Origin: Comamonadaceae bacterium
Lineage (GTDB): Bacteria > Pseudomonadota > Gammaproteobacteria > Burkholderiales > Burkholderiaceae_C
DNA: 11,612 nt
NCBI GenBank assembly: GCA_947469815.1
Contig: CANIRI010000036.1
Span: 1 to 11,612 of the forward strand
Direction of reading: 5' to 3'
The translations under genes and the position numbers were made by a program. The notes under the pieces were generated by a model. The model saw only the letters and a program-made list of their open reading frames with translations. It searched no databases and was not told where the DNA came from. This document shows, one piece after another, positions 1 to 7,314 of the stretch (within the stretch, counting starts at the first letter, position 1; every line of letters begins with the position of its first letter).

Positions 1-753
1 ACCTTTGCGGCACTGTTTCTGCTGGCTTTCATGCTCTGGCGCGACGGACTGCGCGGCACCCGTGCGCTGTTCCTGGCCATGGGCTGGCCCGGGCTGGCGG
101 TGGGTGCGTGTTTCGCCATCGCGTCCACTTCCTTCGTCAGCGCCCTGGCCTACACCAGCGTGGCCAACATTCTGCTGATGCAAGCCGGGGTGCCGCTGAT
201 TGCGGCGTTGATGTCGGCGCTGCTGTTTCGTGAACACGTCTCGGGCCCGACCTGGCTGGCGATTGCAGCGGTGATTGCCGGGGTGGCGATCATGGTCTCG
301 GACTCGCTCAGCGGCAGCGTCTCGCCGATTGGTGACGCGCTGGCGGTGCTGATTGCCCTGGCTTTTGCGGGTGCGACCGTGATCACCCGCCGCCACGCCC
401 ATGTGGCCATGATGCCTGCCGTGTTGACCGGTTGCACGCTGGCGGCGCTGTTTGCGGGCTGGAGTCTGCCCCCGGCGCTGGTGGGTGCGGAAGACTTTGT
501 TTTGCTATTTGCTTTCGGCGCGCTGAACCTGGGCCTGGGCATGGCGCTGTTTGTAACCGGCGCGCGGCGCGTACCGGCAGCGATTGCCGCGCTGATCGGC
601 ATTGCCGAACCGGTATTGGGGCCGCTATGGGTCTGGCTGATTCACCAGGAAACACCGCGCGCCGCCACGCTATGGGGCGGCGGCGTGGTGTTTGTGGCGC
701 TGCTGGCGCACGTGCTGTGGCAGCTGCGCGAAGCGCCCGCTACCGAAACCTGA
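1..753 (+). CDS. EamA/DMT-family membrane transporter, 5' end outside the window
   Basis: This is the C-terminal part (about 250 residues) of a drug/metabolite-transporter superfamily permease. The reading frame is open from base 1 and an ATG at 31 is internal, so the true start lies to the left. The protein is almost entirely hydrophobic helices separated by short loops, as expected for the 10-helix, two-repeat EamA fold. The end of the first repeat is visible around the segment SVANILLMQAGVPLIAALMS, and the second repeat follows, with the family-typical GIAEPVLGPLWVWL stretch before the last helix. It should be an inner-membrane exporter or importer of small metabolites; the substrate cannot be read from sequence. 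It converges on the choline dehydrogenase gene with only 20 nt between the stop codons and no obvious hairpin-plus-T-run terminator between them. It is not part of the corrinoid operon. The family call is solid; any role in the neighbouring pathway is unsupported. Confidence 0.9.
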   Translation, partial: TFAALFLLAFMLWRDGLRGTRALFLAMGWPGLAVGACFAIASTSFVSALAYTSVANILLMQAGVPLIAALMSALLFREHVSGPTWLAIAAVIAGVAIMVSDSLSGSVSPIGDALAVLIALAFAGATVITRRHAHVAMMPAVLTGCTLAALFAGWSLPPALVGAEDFVLLFAFGALNLGLGMALFVTGARRVPAAIAALIGIAEPVLGPLWVWLIHQETPRAATLWGGGVVFVALLAHVLWQLREAPATET

Positions 754-773
754 TCACATACCGCAGCGCAGGC

Positions 774-2444
774 TTAACGCTGGTGCGTCTGCCACTTGGG
801 ATGCACGTAGTACGGCGCATCGGAGGGCGGTAGCGGGTTGCGCCCGCGCACCGCGTCGGCCAGCTTCTCGGCCATCATGATGGTGGGGGCATTGAGGTTA
901 CCGCTGGTGATTTGCGGCATCAGCGATGCATCGACCACGCGCAAACCACGCACGCTGTGCACACGGCCTTGGCCATCGGTGACCGCCATCGGGTCGGTAC
1001 CCATGCGGCAGGTGCCTGCGGGGTGGTACGCAGTTTCGGCACTTTGGCGGATATGGGCGTCGATCTCTTCATCGGTTTGCACCTGCGCGCCGGGTGACAA
1101 CTCTTCGTCGCGGAAGCGGTCGAACGCGCTTTGCGCAAATATTTCGCGCGTCAGGCGAACAGCGGCACGCATTTCCTTGCGATCTTGCTCGGTGCCCATG
1201 TAATTGAAGAGGATGCGCGGCGGCTCCAGCGGGTTGGCGCTTTTCAAGGTGAGCTCGCCCCGGCTGGTCGGGCGCATGGGGCCGACATGGGCTTGGAATC
1301 CGTGGCAGGTGGCGGGCGAGTTGCCGTCGTAGCGCACGGCCATGGGCAAGAAGTGGTACTGCAAATCGGGGTGCAAAACACCGGCATCGCTGCGGATAAA
1401 ACCACCCGATTCGAAATGGTTCGTCGCCCCCAAGCCGGTGCCAAACAGCAGCCACTGGATGCCGATCTTCAGCTTGGCCAAAGCCCCCATAGCCGAATAC
1501 AGGGTAATCGGCTCTTTGCAGCGGTACTGCACATAGGTTTCCAAATGGTCATGCAGGTTCTGCCCCACACCGCGCAGGGGCGCGACGACGCCGATATCCA
1601 GGGCCGCCAAAGCATCCGGATCGCCCACGCCTGAAACCATCAGCAACTGCGGCGAGTTGATCGCGCCGCCGCACAAGATCACCTCGCGCCGCGCACGCGC
1701 GCTCTGCGGACGGCCCTGCTGCAGGTACTCCACGCCCACGGCCTGGGGCTTACGCTCGCCGTCTTCAAACAGAATGCGCGTGGCCACGCTGTGCTTGTGC
1801 AGTATGAGGTTTTTGCGTTTAAGCGCCGGGCGCAAATAGGCCATGGCCGTGCTCCAGCGCCGACCCTTGTGGGTGGTCATGTCCATAGGCCCCAGGCCTT
1901 CTTGCTGGTAGCCGTTCATGTCTTTGGTGAACGGGTAACCGGCCTGCTCGCCGGCGTCGATGAAGGCGCGGTACAGCGGGTTCTTGCAGGCCCCCGTGCT
2001 CACATGCAGCGGGCCGGAATCGCCCCGGTAGGAGTCGCCGCCGATGGCGCGGGTCTCGGCCTTCTTGAAGTAGGGCAGGCATTGGGCGTAAGACCACTCC
2101 TCCATACCCGGCGCGCGGGACCAGGCTTCGTAGTCCATGGCGTTGCCGCGCACATAGGCCATGCCGTTGATGGACGATGAGCCGCCTATCACCTTGCCGC
2201 GCGGGCAGTGGATGCGGCGCTTGTCCATAAAAGGCTCGGGCTCGGACTCGTACATCCAGGTATAGCGCGGGTTGGCCATGGGGTAGCTCAGCGCCGAGGG
2301 CATGTGGATGAAAACGCTGTGGTCATCACCCCCCGCCTCCAGCAGCAGCACGCTGGCGTCGCCATCTTCGCTGAGGCGATTGGCCATGACGCAGCCGGCC
2401 GAACCGGCGCCCACGATGATGTAGTCGTACTCCTGCGCGGCCAT
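774..2444 (-). CDS. betA: BetA-type choline dehydrogenase (GMC flavoprotein oxidoreductase)
   Basis: This is a 556-residue FAD-dependent GMC oxidoreductase, the same length as I recall for E. coli BetA. BetA oxidises choline to betaine aldehyde and passes electrons to the respiratory chain at the membrane. Visible features: an N-terminal Rossmann FAD motif GAGSAG (residues 12-17) with a Glu at the end of the second strand (E36); GMC signature 1 around 81-101 (PRGKVIGGSSSINGMAYVRG); GMC signature 2 around 259-274 (GGAINSPQLLMVSGVG); and the catalytic pair H474 (YHPAGTCRMG) and N518 (SGNLNAPTIMMAEK). BetA-like stretches include YHFLP, GFQ.HVG.MR and VVDASLMPQ. It is the last gene of the minus-strand operon, 12 nt after the ASKHA gene, with a GAGGG ribosome site overlapping that gene's stop. 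No betaine aldehyde dehydrogenase (BetB) is present. GMC relatives can act on other alcohols, so choline is the best guess rather than proven. Its presence in a corrinoid operon hints that the methyl donor derives from choline. Confidence 0.85.
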   Translation of the reverse strand: MAAQEYDYIIVGAGSAGCVMANRLSEDGDASVLLLEAGGDDHSVFIHMPSALSYPMANPRYTWMYESEPEPFMDKRRIHCPRGKVIGGSSSINGMAYVRGNAMDYEAWSRAPGMEEWSYAQCLPYFKKAETRAIGGDSYRGDSGPLHVSTGACKNPLYRAFIDAGEQAGYPFTKDMNGYQQEGLGPMDMTTHKGRRWSTAMAYLRPALKRKNLILHKHSVATRILFEDGERKPQAVGVEYLQQGRPQSARARREVILCGGAINSPQLLMVSGVGDPDALAALDIGVVAPLRGVGQNLHDHLETYVQYRCKEPITLYSAMGALAKLKIGIQWLLFGTGLGATNHFESGGFIRSDAGVLHPDLQYHFLPMAVRYDGNSPATCHGFQAHVGPMRPTSRGELTLKSANPLEPPRILFNYMGTEQDRKEMRAAVRLTREIFAQSAFDRFRDEELSPGAQVQTDEEIDAHIRQSAETAYHPAGTCRMGTDPMAVTDGQGRVHSVRGLRVVDASLMPQITSGNLNAPTIMMAEKLADAVRGRNPLPPSDAPYYVHPKWQTHQR

Positions 2445-2456
2445 TTTGATTTGCCC

Positions 2457-4475
2457 TCAGGCCCGGCGCGGACCGCGACGGCTGCGGGCGTTCTGCTCGG
2501 TCGCCACCGCCAGGCGTTCGGGCAGCGTCACCACGTCTTGCAGGCGCTCGAACGGATCGGTCAGGTGCGGAATGGCCATGGCTTCGACAAAAAATTCCTG
2601 GAATCGTGGCTCGACGGCAGTCTCGATTTTCTCGACCCGGCGCACCAGGTCTTCAATGACTTTGCGCGAACCTTTGTCCAGCAAGGCAATGCGCGCGCCG
2701 GTACCGGCGGCGTTCCCCGCCGAACTCACGTTACCCAAAATGCAATCGGGAATCATGCCCAGAACCATGGCGTATTTCACGTCGATATGGCTGCCAAAAG
2801 CACCGGCCAAACGGATGCGGTCGACCTTTTGCACCCCCATGCGTTCCATCAAGAGGCGCACACCCGCGTACAGCGCGGCTTTGCCCAGTTGGATGGCGCG
2901 CACGTCGTTTTGCAAGATGCGCAAGGCGGGCTTCTCGGCGGTGGCGGGCGCCAGCTCGTAGCAGAAGGTGCGGCCATCGGGCTGCACACGTGGTGAGCGG
3001 GCGGACAGGTTCCCGTCAATCGTGCCCTCGTGGCGGATGATGCCGGCCAGGTACATCTCGGCCAGCGCTTCAATGATCCCCGAGCCGCAAACGCCGGTCA
3101 CGCCGGTGTCGGCTACCGCAGCGGCAAAGCCGGGGTCGTCGGACCAGAGATCGCAGCCGATCACTTTGTAGCGCGGCTCCAAGGTCACCGGATCCACCCG
3201 CACGCGCTCAATCGCACCGGGTGCGGCGCGCTGACCGCAGCTGATTTGCGCGCCTTCAAAAGCAGGGCCGGTGGGGCTGGAGCAGGCCAGCATGCGCTGG
3301 TTATTGCCCAACACAATCTCGGCATTGGTTCCCACATCCACCAGCAAAGTCACCGGCGAATCCAGGTCCGGCCGCTCGGCCAGGATCACTCCGGCAGTGT
3401 CGGCGCCCACATGACCTGCGATACAGGGCAGCACATAAATACGGGCGTTGCGGTGGATCGCAAAGTGGATCTCCGAGGCCCACAGGGTGATGGAGCGGTC
3501 AGTGGCCAACGCAAACGGCGCGCCGCCCAACTCCACCGGATTGATGCCCAGCAACAGGTGGTGCATGATGGGATTGCCGACAAAGGTGGCTTCCAAAATA
3601 TCGGTGGGCTGCGCCCCGACCCGCTGCGTCACCTCCACCGCCAGGGTGTTGAGCGCCTCGCGCACGGCGGCGGTCATCTCGACCTCGCCGCCCGGATTCA
3701 TCATCACGTACGAGACCCGGCTCATCAGGTCTTCGCCAAAACGGATCTGCGGGTTCATGACGCCGGCTGAGGCCAGCACATCGCCCGAGGACAAATCGCA
3801 CAAATGGGCGGCGATGGTGGTGGAGCCCACGTCCACCGCAAGCCCGTAGGCTTTCTCGTGCAAAGCAGGCCACACAGCCATGATTTGTTTGCCGGCGTGC
3901 ACCGCCACGGTGACCTTCCAGGCCCCTGTGCGCAGCGCGGTTTGCAATTGCTGCACCACCAGAATGTCGCAGGCCAAATCGGTAAGCGCCCACTCGAACT
4001 CCAGCGCATCTTCCAGGCGGCGCAGGTCACCCGAAGGGTCGTGCATGTCCGGCTCTTGGACTTCGACAAAGTACAAGCGGATCAGCGGGTCGAGATGGAT
4101 GTCATGCGCCTCGGCTTCTTTGCGCACCACCTGTTTGTGGACCTGGCTGCTGGAGGGAACGTCGATCACCACATCGCCTTGGATCTGCGCGCAGCAGGAC
4201 AGGCGGCGGCCTTCGGCCAGCGGCTGGGTCGCGCAATAGGCTTCTTCTACGGCGGATACGGGCGACAAATTGGCAGCGTCGGAAACCACGCCATGTTTTG
4301 CAAATTCGCCTTCGGCGACCAGAACCTGGCAGCGCCCGCAAATACCGCGCCCGCCGCACACCGAATCGATGTCGACGCCGAGCGAGCGCCCGGCTTGCAA
4401 CAGGGAAGAACCCAGGGGAAAACGTCCCCGTCGCCCTGAGGGCGTGAAAACGACTAAGGCGTCAGCAACTTCCAT
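2457..4475 (-). CDS. Corrinoid-protein reductive activator (2Fe-2S ferredoxin + ASKHA domain, RACo/DUF4445 family)
   Basis: This 672-residue protein is of the RACo type, which uses ATP to reduce corrinoid proteins whose cobalt has been accidentally oxidised to Co(II), restoring active Co(I). The N-terminal domain is a plant-type 2Fe-2S ferredoxin: C40, C46 and C49 lie in CGGRGICGRC and the fourth ligand is C94 or C95. After a linker, the ASKHA ATPase fold starts at about 210 with phosphate-1 motif VDVGSTTIA (214-222), then the family hallmark NPQIRFGEDLMSRV (241-254), phosphate-2 motif VDVGTNAEIVLG (379-390), CGSGIIEAL (463-471), adenosine motif LAGAFG (556-561) and GNAAGTGA (587-594). Having a 2Fe-2S domain makes it like RACo and unlike archaeal RamA, which has C-terminal 4Fe-4S clusters. 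Its partner is presumably the corrinoid protein at 7995-8696. It begins 6 nt after the pterin methyltransferase stop, with a GGAAGGG ribosome site. The C-terminus carries a basic tail. The family is clear; the exact partner is inferred from the operon. Confidence 0.93.
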   Translation of the reverse strand: MEVADALVVFTPSGRRGRFPLGSSLLQAGRSLGVDIDSVCGGRGICGRCQVLVAEGEFAKHGVVSDAANLSPVSAVEEAYCATQPLAEGRRLSCCAQIQGDVVIDVPSSSQVHKQVVRKEAEAHDIHLDPLIRLYFVEVQEPDMHDPSGDLRRLEDALEFEWALTDLACDILVVQQLQTALRTGAWKVTVAVHAGKQIMAVWPALHEKAYGLAVDVGSTTIAAHLCDLSSGDVLASAGVMNPQIRFGEDLMSRVSYVMMNPGGEVEMTAAVREALNTLAVEVTQRVGAQPTDILEATFVGNPIMHHLLLGINPVELGGAPFALATDRSITLWASEIHFAIHRNARIYVLPCIAGHVGADTAGVILAERPDLDSPVTLLVDVGTNAEIVLGNNQRMLACSSPTGPAFEGAQISCGQRAAPGAIERVRVDPVTLEPRYKVIGCDLWSDDPGFAAAVADTGVTGVCGSGIIEALAEMYLAGIIRHEGTIDGNLSARSPRVQPDGRTFCYELAPATAEKPALRILQNDVRAIQLGKAALYAGVRLLMERMGVQKVDRIRLAGAFGSHIDVKYAMVLGMIPDCILGNVSSAGNAAGTGARIALLDKGSRKVIEDLVRRVEKIETAVEPRFQEFFVEAMAIPHLTDPFERLQDVVTLPERLAVATEQNARSRRGPRRA

Positions 4476-4481
4476 GAAGGC

Positions 4482-5399
4482 TTACCCTTCCCGGCGGCGG
4501 CGGTTGGTGGTTTCGCGGCGGCCACGGCCCATTTCACCGTCGGCACCCATGGCGGGCGCTTCGCGGAACTTGCGGATCCAGCGGAAGCAGTCCGGGTCAT
4601 GGCCCATCATCACGTCAGCTGCCATGATGGCGCGCACCACTTCGGCGTGCAGCGGATTGGTGATGGCGGATGTCATGCCCGAGGCCATGGCCATGGTCAG
4701 GAAACCGGCGTTGATGCCGTTGCGCTCGGGCAGACCAAAGCTCACGTTGGACGCGCCGCAGGTGGTGTTGACCTTGAGCTCGGTACGCAGGCGGTGCACC
4801 AGGCGCATGACCTGCACGCCCGCCTGGTTGATCGCGCCAATCGGCATGACCAGCGGATCGACCACCACATCACAAGCGGGAATGCCGTAATCGGCGGCGC
4901 GCTCGACAATTTTCTTGGCCACCGCAAAACGCACATCCGGGTCTTGCGAAATACCAGTCTCGTCATTGGAGATGGCCACCACGGCAGCGCCGTATTTTTT
5001 CACCAGCGGCAGCACGGTCTCCAGCCGGTCTTCCTCGCCGGTCACCGAATTGACCAGGGCCTTGCCTTTGTACACCGCCAAACCGGCTTCGAGCGCCGCC
5101 ACGATAGACGAGTCAATGGAGATCGGCACGTCGGTCACGCCTTGGACCAGCTGAATTGCCTTGGCCAACATACCCGGCTCATCGGCCAGCGGAATGCCCG
5201 CGTTCACATCCAACATGTGGGCCCCGGCCTCGACCTGCGCCAGCGCGTCAGCGATGACGCGGCTGTAGTCGCCCGCCATCATTTCGGCGGCCATGATTTT
5301 GCGGCCGGTGGGGTTGATGCGCTCGCCGATGATGACGAAGGGGCGGTCAAAGCCAATGACGACCTCGCGGGTCGCGGAGCTGATGATGGTATCGGTCAC
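4482..5399 (-). CDS. Methyltetrahydrofolate:corrinoid methyltransferase (pterin-binding, AcsE/MtgA-like)
   Basis: This 305-residue TIM-barrel pterin-binding enzyme belongs to the family of AcsE, MtgA, MtvD and the folate domain of MetH. It moves a methyl group between the corrinoid protein and tetrahydrofolate; here the likely direction is methyl-Co(III) to methyl-THF. Pterin-site motifs: GERINPTG (25-32), LDVNAG (63-68), SIDSS (94-98), VNSVTGEE (116-123), VVDPL (179-183) and TTCGASNVSFGLP (212-224), the last carrying the Asn (N218) expected to hydrogen-bond the pterin. No B12-binding or homocysteine domain is fused, so it depends on a separate corrinoid protein. The start codon is GTG, supported by an AAAGGA site 6 nt upstream. 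The last 15 or so residues are Arg-rich and probably disordered. It is separated by 48 A-rich nt from the MTHFR gene and by 6 nt from the activator gene. It could be misread as dihydropteroate synthase, but the VNSVTGEE and GASNVSFG motifs and the operon argue against that. Confidence 0.92.
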   Translation of the reverse strand: MTDTIISSATREVVIGFDRPFVIIGERINPTGRKIMAAEMMAGDYSRVIADALAQVEAGAHMLDVNAGIPLADEPGMLAKAIQLVQGVTDVPISIDSSIVAALEAGLAVYKGKALVNSVTGEEDRLETVLPLVKKYGAAVVAISNDETGISQDPDVRFAVAKKIVERAADYGIPACDVVVDPLVMPIGAINQAGVQVMRLVHRLRTELKVNTTCGASNVSFGLPERNGINAGFLTMAMASGMTSAITNPLHAEVVRAIMAADVMMGHDPDCFRWIRKFREAPAMGADGEMGRGRRETTNRRRREG

Positions 5400-5405
5400 G
5401 CTACA

Positions 5406-5411
5406 TCCTTT
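5406..5411 (-). promoter_or_regulatory. Ribosome-binding site supporting the GTG start of the pterin methyltransferase
   Basis: Read on the minus strand this is AAAGGA, 6 nt before the GTG at 5399-5397. No in-frame ATG lies nearby upstream, and the protein's conserved start region (TREVVIGFDRPFVIIGERIN) begins within 10 residues of this codon. The site therefore fixes a GTG start. Confidence 0.7.
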
Positions 5412-5447
5412 GGGATAGAAAAAACAAACAAAAAATAGACCAGCCGA

Positions 5448-6488
5448 TCAGGCCGCAGCCGTGGCCGGCGCGGGGATATGCGGTACCTCGGGGCCAGACC
5501 CGTCGCGCCCCGGATACCAGGGCACACGGCCTTGCAGCACGCCGGAGTTGGTCACGATCTCGGGCACCGAATCCTCTTGCCGGTAGGCCATGATGTGCAC
5601 GCCAGCGACGCCTTTGATCTCTTTGACTTCCTGAACAATTTCAGTGCAGATTTTGCGCCCTTCGGCTGCGGGCTTTTCGGCCCCGGCCATGCGCTTGATG
5701 ATGGAATCCGGGATATGCACGCCAGGCACATTGCTGCGCATCCACTCGGCAACTTTGGCTGAGCGCATGGGGCCCACGCCCACCAAAATGAACACCTTGT
5801 CGAGCAAGCCCAGGTCTTCGACCTCTTGCATAAAAGTGCGCAGACGCGGTACGTCGTAGCAATACTGGGTCTGGATGAATTGGGCTCCCGCCTCGACCTT
5901 TTTGGCCAGCCGCTGGGCGCGCCAGTCAAAGGGTTGGCCAAAGGGGTTGGCCGCCGCGCCGAAAAACACGCGCGGTGCGGATGTGACCTTGCGCCCGCTC
6001 TGAAAACGGTGGGCATCGCGCATATCGCGGCCGATTTCCAGCAGCGACATGCAATCCAAATCGAACACCGGTTTGGCTTGCGGGTGGTCACCACTTTGCA
6101 CGCCGTCGCCGCTCAAACACAACATATTGCACACGCCCATGGCCGCACCGCCCAGGATGTCGCCCTGAATAGCAATGCGGTTTTTGTCGCGGCAGGAAAT
6201 CTGCATAACCGGCGCATAGCCCACGCGGGTCAGCAGCGCGCACACCGCCAGGCTGGACATGTGGCAATTGGCACCACTGCCGTCGGTGGCGTTGATCGCG
6301 TCCACATAGCCGTCAAACACCTTGGCGCGGCGGTAGACCTCGCTGGGGTCGGCCGAGTCCGGCGGCTCCAGCTCAGCGGTGATCGCAAAGCCGCCGCTGC
6401 GCAGCACGCGCTCCAGACGGCCGGGCGATGTGTGGCCAGGCAGGATAGGCAGGGGGTAGCCCGGTACCGGTTCGTCGCCGAACTTCAT
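5448..6488 (-). CDS. MetF-like methylenetetrahydrofolate reductase
   Basis: This is a 346-residue flavin-dependent TIM-barrel enzyme interconverting 5-methyl-THF and 5,10-methylene-THF. In this operon it probably runs in the oxidative direction, feeding methyl groups into the C1-folate pool. The catalytic Glu position is in ITAELEPP (36-43), matching the FEFFPP region of E. coli MetF. NATDGSGANCHMSS (66-79), LCLSGDG (123-129) and FIQTQYCYD (204-212) match the folate/flavin-site segments. Several cysteines are present, as in MetF proteins that pair with a MetV-like subunit. The start used is the ATG at 6488, giving MKFGDEPVPG. The frame remains open further upstream to 6776, but that part is only a shadow of the preceding gene. 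The ATG overlaps the preceding gene's stop as ATGA and has a good AGGAG site about 9 nt upstream. It probably acts as a complex with the next upstream gene product. It is less likely to be the housekeeping biosynthetic MetF, given its context. Confidence 0.9.
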   Translation of the reverse strand: MKFGDEPVPGYPLPILPGHTSPGRLERVLRSGGFAITAELEPPDSADPSEVYRRAKVFDGYVDAINATDGSGANCHMSSLAVCALLTRVGYAPVMQISCRDKNRIAIQGDILGGAAMGVCNMLCLSGDGVQSGDHPQAKPVFDLDCMSLLEIGRDMRDAHRFQSGRKVTSAPRVFFGAAANPFGQPFDWRAQRLAKKVEAGAQFIQTQYCYDVPRLRTFMQEVEDLGLLDKVFILVGVGPMRSAKVAEWMRSNVPGVHIPDSIIKRMAGAEKPAAEGRKICTEIVQEVKEIKGVAGVHIMAYRQEDSVPEIVTNSGVLQGRVPWYPGRDGSGPEVPHIPAPATAAA

Positions 6489-6958
6489 GCTGCTTTCTCC
6501 TGCACCGGCTTGGGTGCTTTGTCCTGCGCCACTTTGAGCCAGGATGATTTGCCTTTGAGGCGGGCATCGACCGCGAACTGCACGACCTTGATCGCGTCCC
6601 GGCCTTCGCGCATGCGCTGGCTGCCGGCAAAACCTTCCACCCAGACGCAGCGCATCTCGGGCTTGACCTCGCAATTGCCGTTCGCGCGCACGCCGCCGCA
6701 GGGGCCGTTGCGTATGGTTTTGGGGCAGTTCATGGAGCAGGACATGCCCGTGGAACTCAGCGCGCACTGGCCGCACATCTGGCAGTCGAACAAAAAGCCT
6801 TTGACCACTTGTTCAACGGCTGCCACCGGTTTTTCCAAGCGCTCGTAGCCGATGGCTTTCCATAGCGGATGCAGGGCTACGAAGACCCGCTCAAACCCCG
6901 CGTAAAAAATTTCCATCCCGCGCGCGTGGCGCACCGACCACCTGCGAACCGCGTACAT
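6485..6958 (-). CDS. MTHFR C-terminal-domain protein (MetV-like, cysteine-rich subunit)
   Basis: This 157-residue protein belongs to the methylenetetrahydrofolate reductase C-terminal family (PF12225 by recall), the zinc-finger-like partner found with MetF in corrinoid and acetogen C1 pathways. It has eight cysteines: C59, C62 and C65 in CQMCGQC, C74 and C78 in CSMNC, C87 in PCGG, then C96 and C104. This looks like a metal or iron-sulfur-binding module, with conserved NGPCGG and CEVKPEMRCVWVE. In acetogens the MetV partner is thought to connect MetF to its electron carrier; a similar role here is inference. Its stop is fused to the MetF start as ATGA, strongly suggesting translational coupling and a stoichiometric complex. 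The start at 6958 shares its A with the stop of the preceding gene (TGATG). No clear Shine-Dalgarno is seen, consistent with coupled initiation. A second ATG at 6916 is possible but would remove the conserved RLWSVRHAR-like N-terminus seen in the family. Confidence 0.88.
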   Translation of the reverse strand: MYAVRRWSVRHARGMEIFYAGFERVFVALHPLWKAIGYERLEKPVAAVEQVVKGFLFDCQMCGQCALSSTGMSCSMNCPKTIRNGPCGGVRANGNCEVKPEMRCVWVEGFAGSQRMREGRDAIKVVQFAVDARLKGKSSWLKVAQDKAPKPVQEKAA

Positions 6959-7314
6959 CAGGCTGCCCCACTGTCGCTAGCCGCGTCCGCAGCAGGTACC
7001 GAAGGTGACGCCAGGGTTTCGTCAACGCCGTGGGCGCGGATGATGCGCAGCAAGTCCTCGTCGGAGTAATGGGCTTCGATGCGGGCAGCTTCGGCATTGG
7101 CCTCGGCTTGCAAATCGTCCCCACAGGCCCGCGGGTCGCTGCGCTTCCAGTCGGCCAAATAGTCGCCCGAGCTGGCTTTGCCCGCACGCATGGCGGCGCG
7201 GTCAACCGCTTCTTGAAAACGGTGCGAAAGCTGGATCTTGGCGGTCTCACGCCCGGCCTTGACCAACACCTGGGCGGGCACATCGCGCCACGAAATTACG
7301 ATCAGTTTTGCCAT
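6958..7314 (-). CDS. Small 'virulence factor' family protein (PF13769-type), probably a C1-pathway accessory
   Basis: This 118-residue soluble protein has the recognisable start VISWRDVPAQV (6-16) and a central DYLADWK (51-57). From memory these match the Pfam 'Virulence_fact' family, which is small, uncharacterised and typically encoded beside MTHFR and DUF1638 genes. There is no signal peptide, membrane helix or cysteine-based metal motif (only C64). The N-terminal half alternates beta-like and helical segments, and the last 20 residues are Ala/Ser-rich and probably disordered. The gene overlaps DUF1638 by 13 nt at its start and touches the MetV-like gene as TGATG at its end, so it sits in the most tightly coupled part of the operon. 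An AGGTGA site lies a few nt before the ATG. Nothing here points to virulence. A structural or assembly role in the MTHFR/corrinoid complex is a guess from context only. Confidence 0.8.
   Translation of the reverse strand: MAKLIVISWRDVPAQVLVKAGRETAKIQLSHRFQEAVDRAAMRAGKASSGDYLADWKRSDPRACGDDLQAEANAEAARIEAHYSDEDLLRIIRAHGVDETLASPSVPAADAASDSGAA

Noticed and set aside
754..773. Terminator between the transporter and betA stop codons
   Set aside because: The 20-nt gap has no stem with a T-run on either strand.
2208..3770. Long plus-strand open frames of 262 and 246 codons opposite the BetA and ASKHA genes
   Set aside because: They lie wholly antisense to well-recognised genes, have His/Gly/Arg-rich shadow composition, no family motif and no ribosome site. 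High GC explains them.
4482..5399. Dihydropteroate synthase (folP) annotation
   Set aside because: The pterin barrel is shared, but VNSVTGEE and GASNVSFGLP and the corrinoid operon fit the methyltetrahydrofolate:corrinoid methyltransferase family.
5400..5447. A-rich 48-nt gap between the MTHFR and pterin methyltransferase genes as an internal promoter or small gene
   Set aside because: No -35/-10 pair or open frame is convincing. It holds only the ribosome site for the GTG start.
6489..6776. N-terminal extension of the MTHFR frame up to 6776
   Set aside because: It overlaps the MetV-like gene throughout, has low-complexity Arg/Gln composition, and the ATG at 6488 has a good ribosome site and ATGA coupling.
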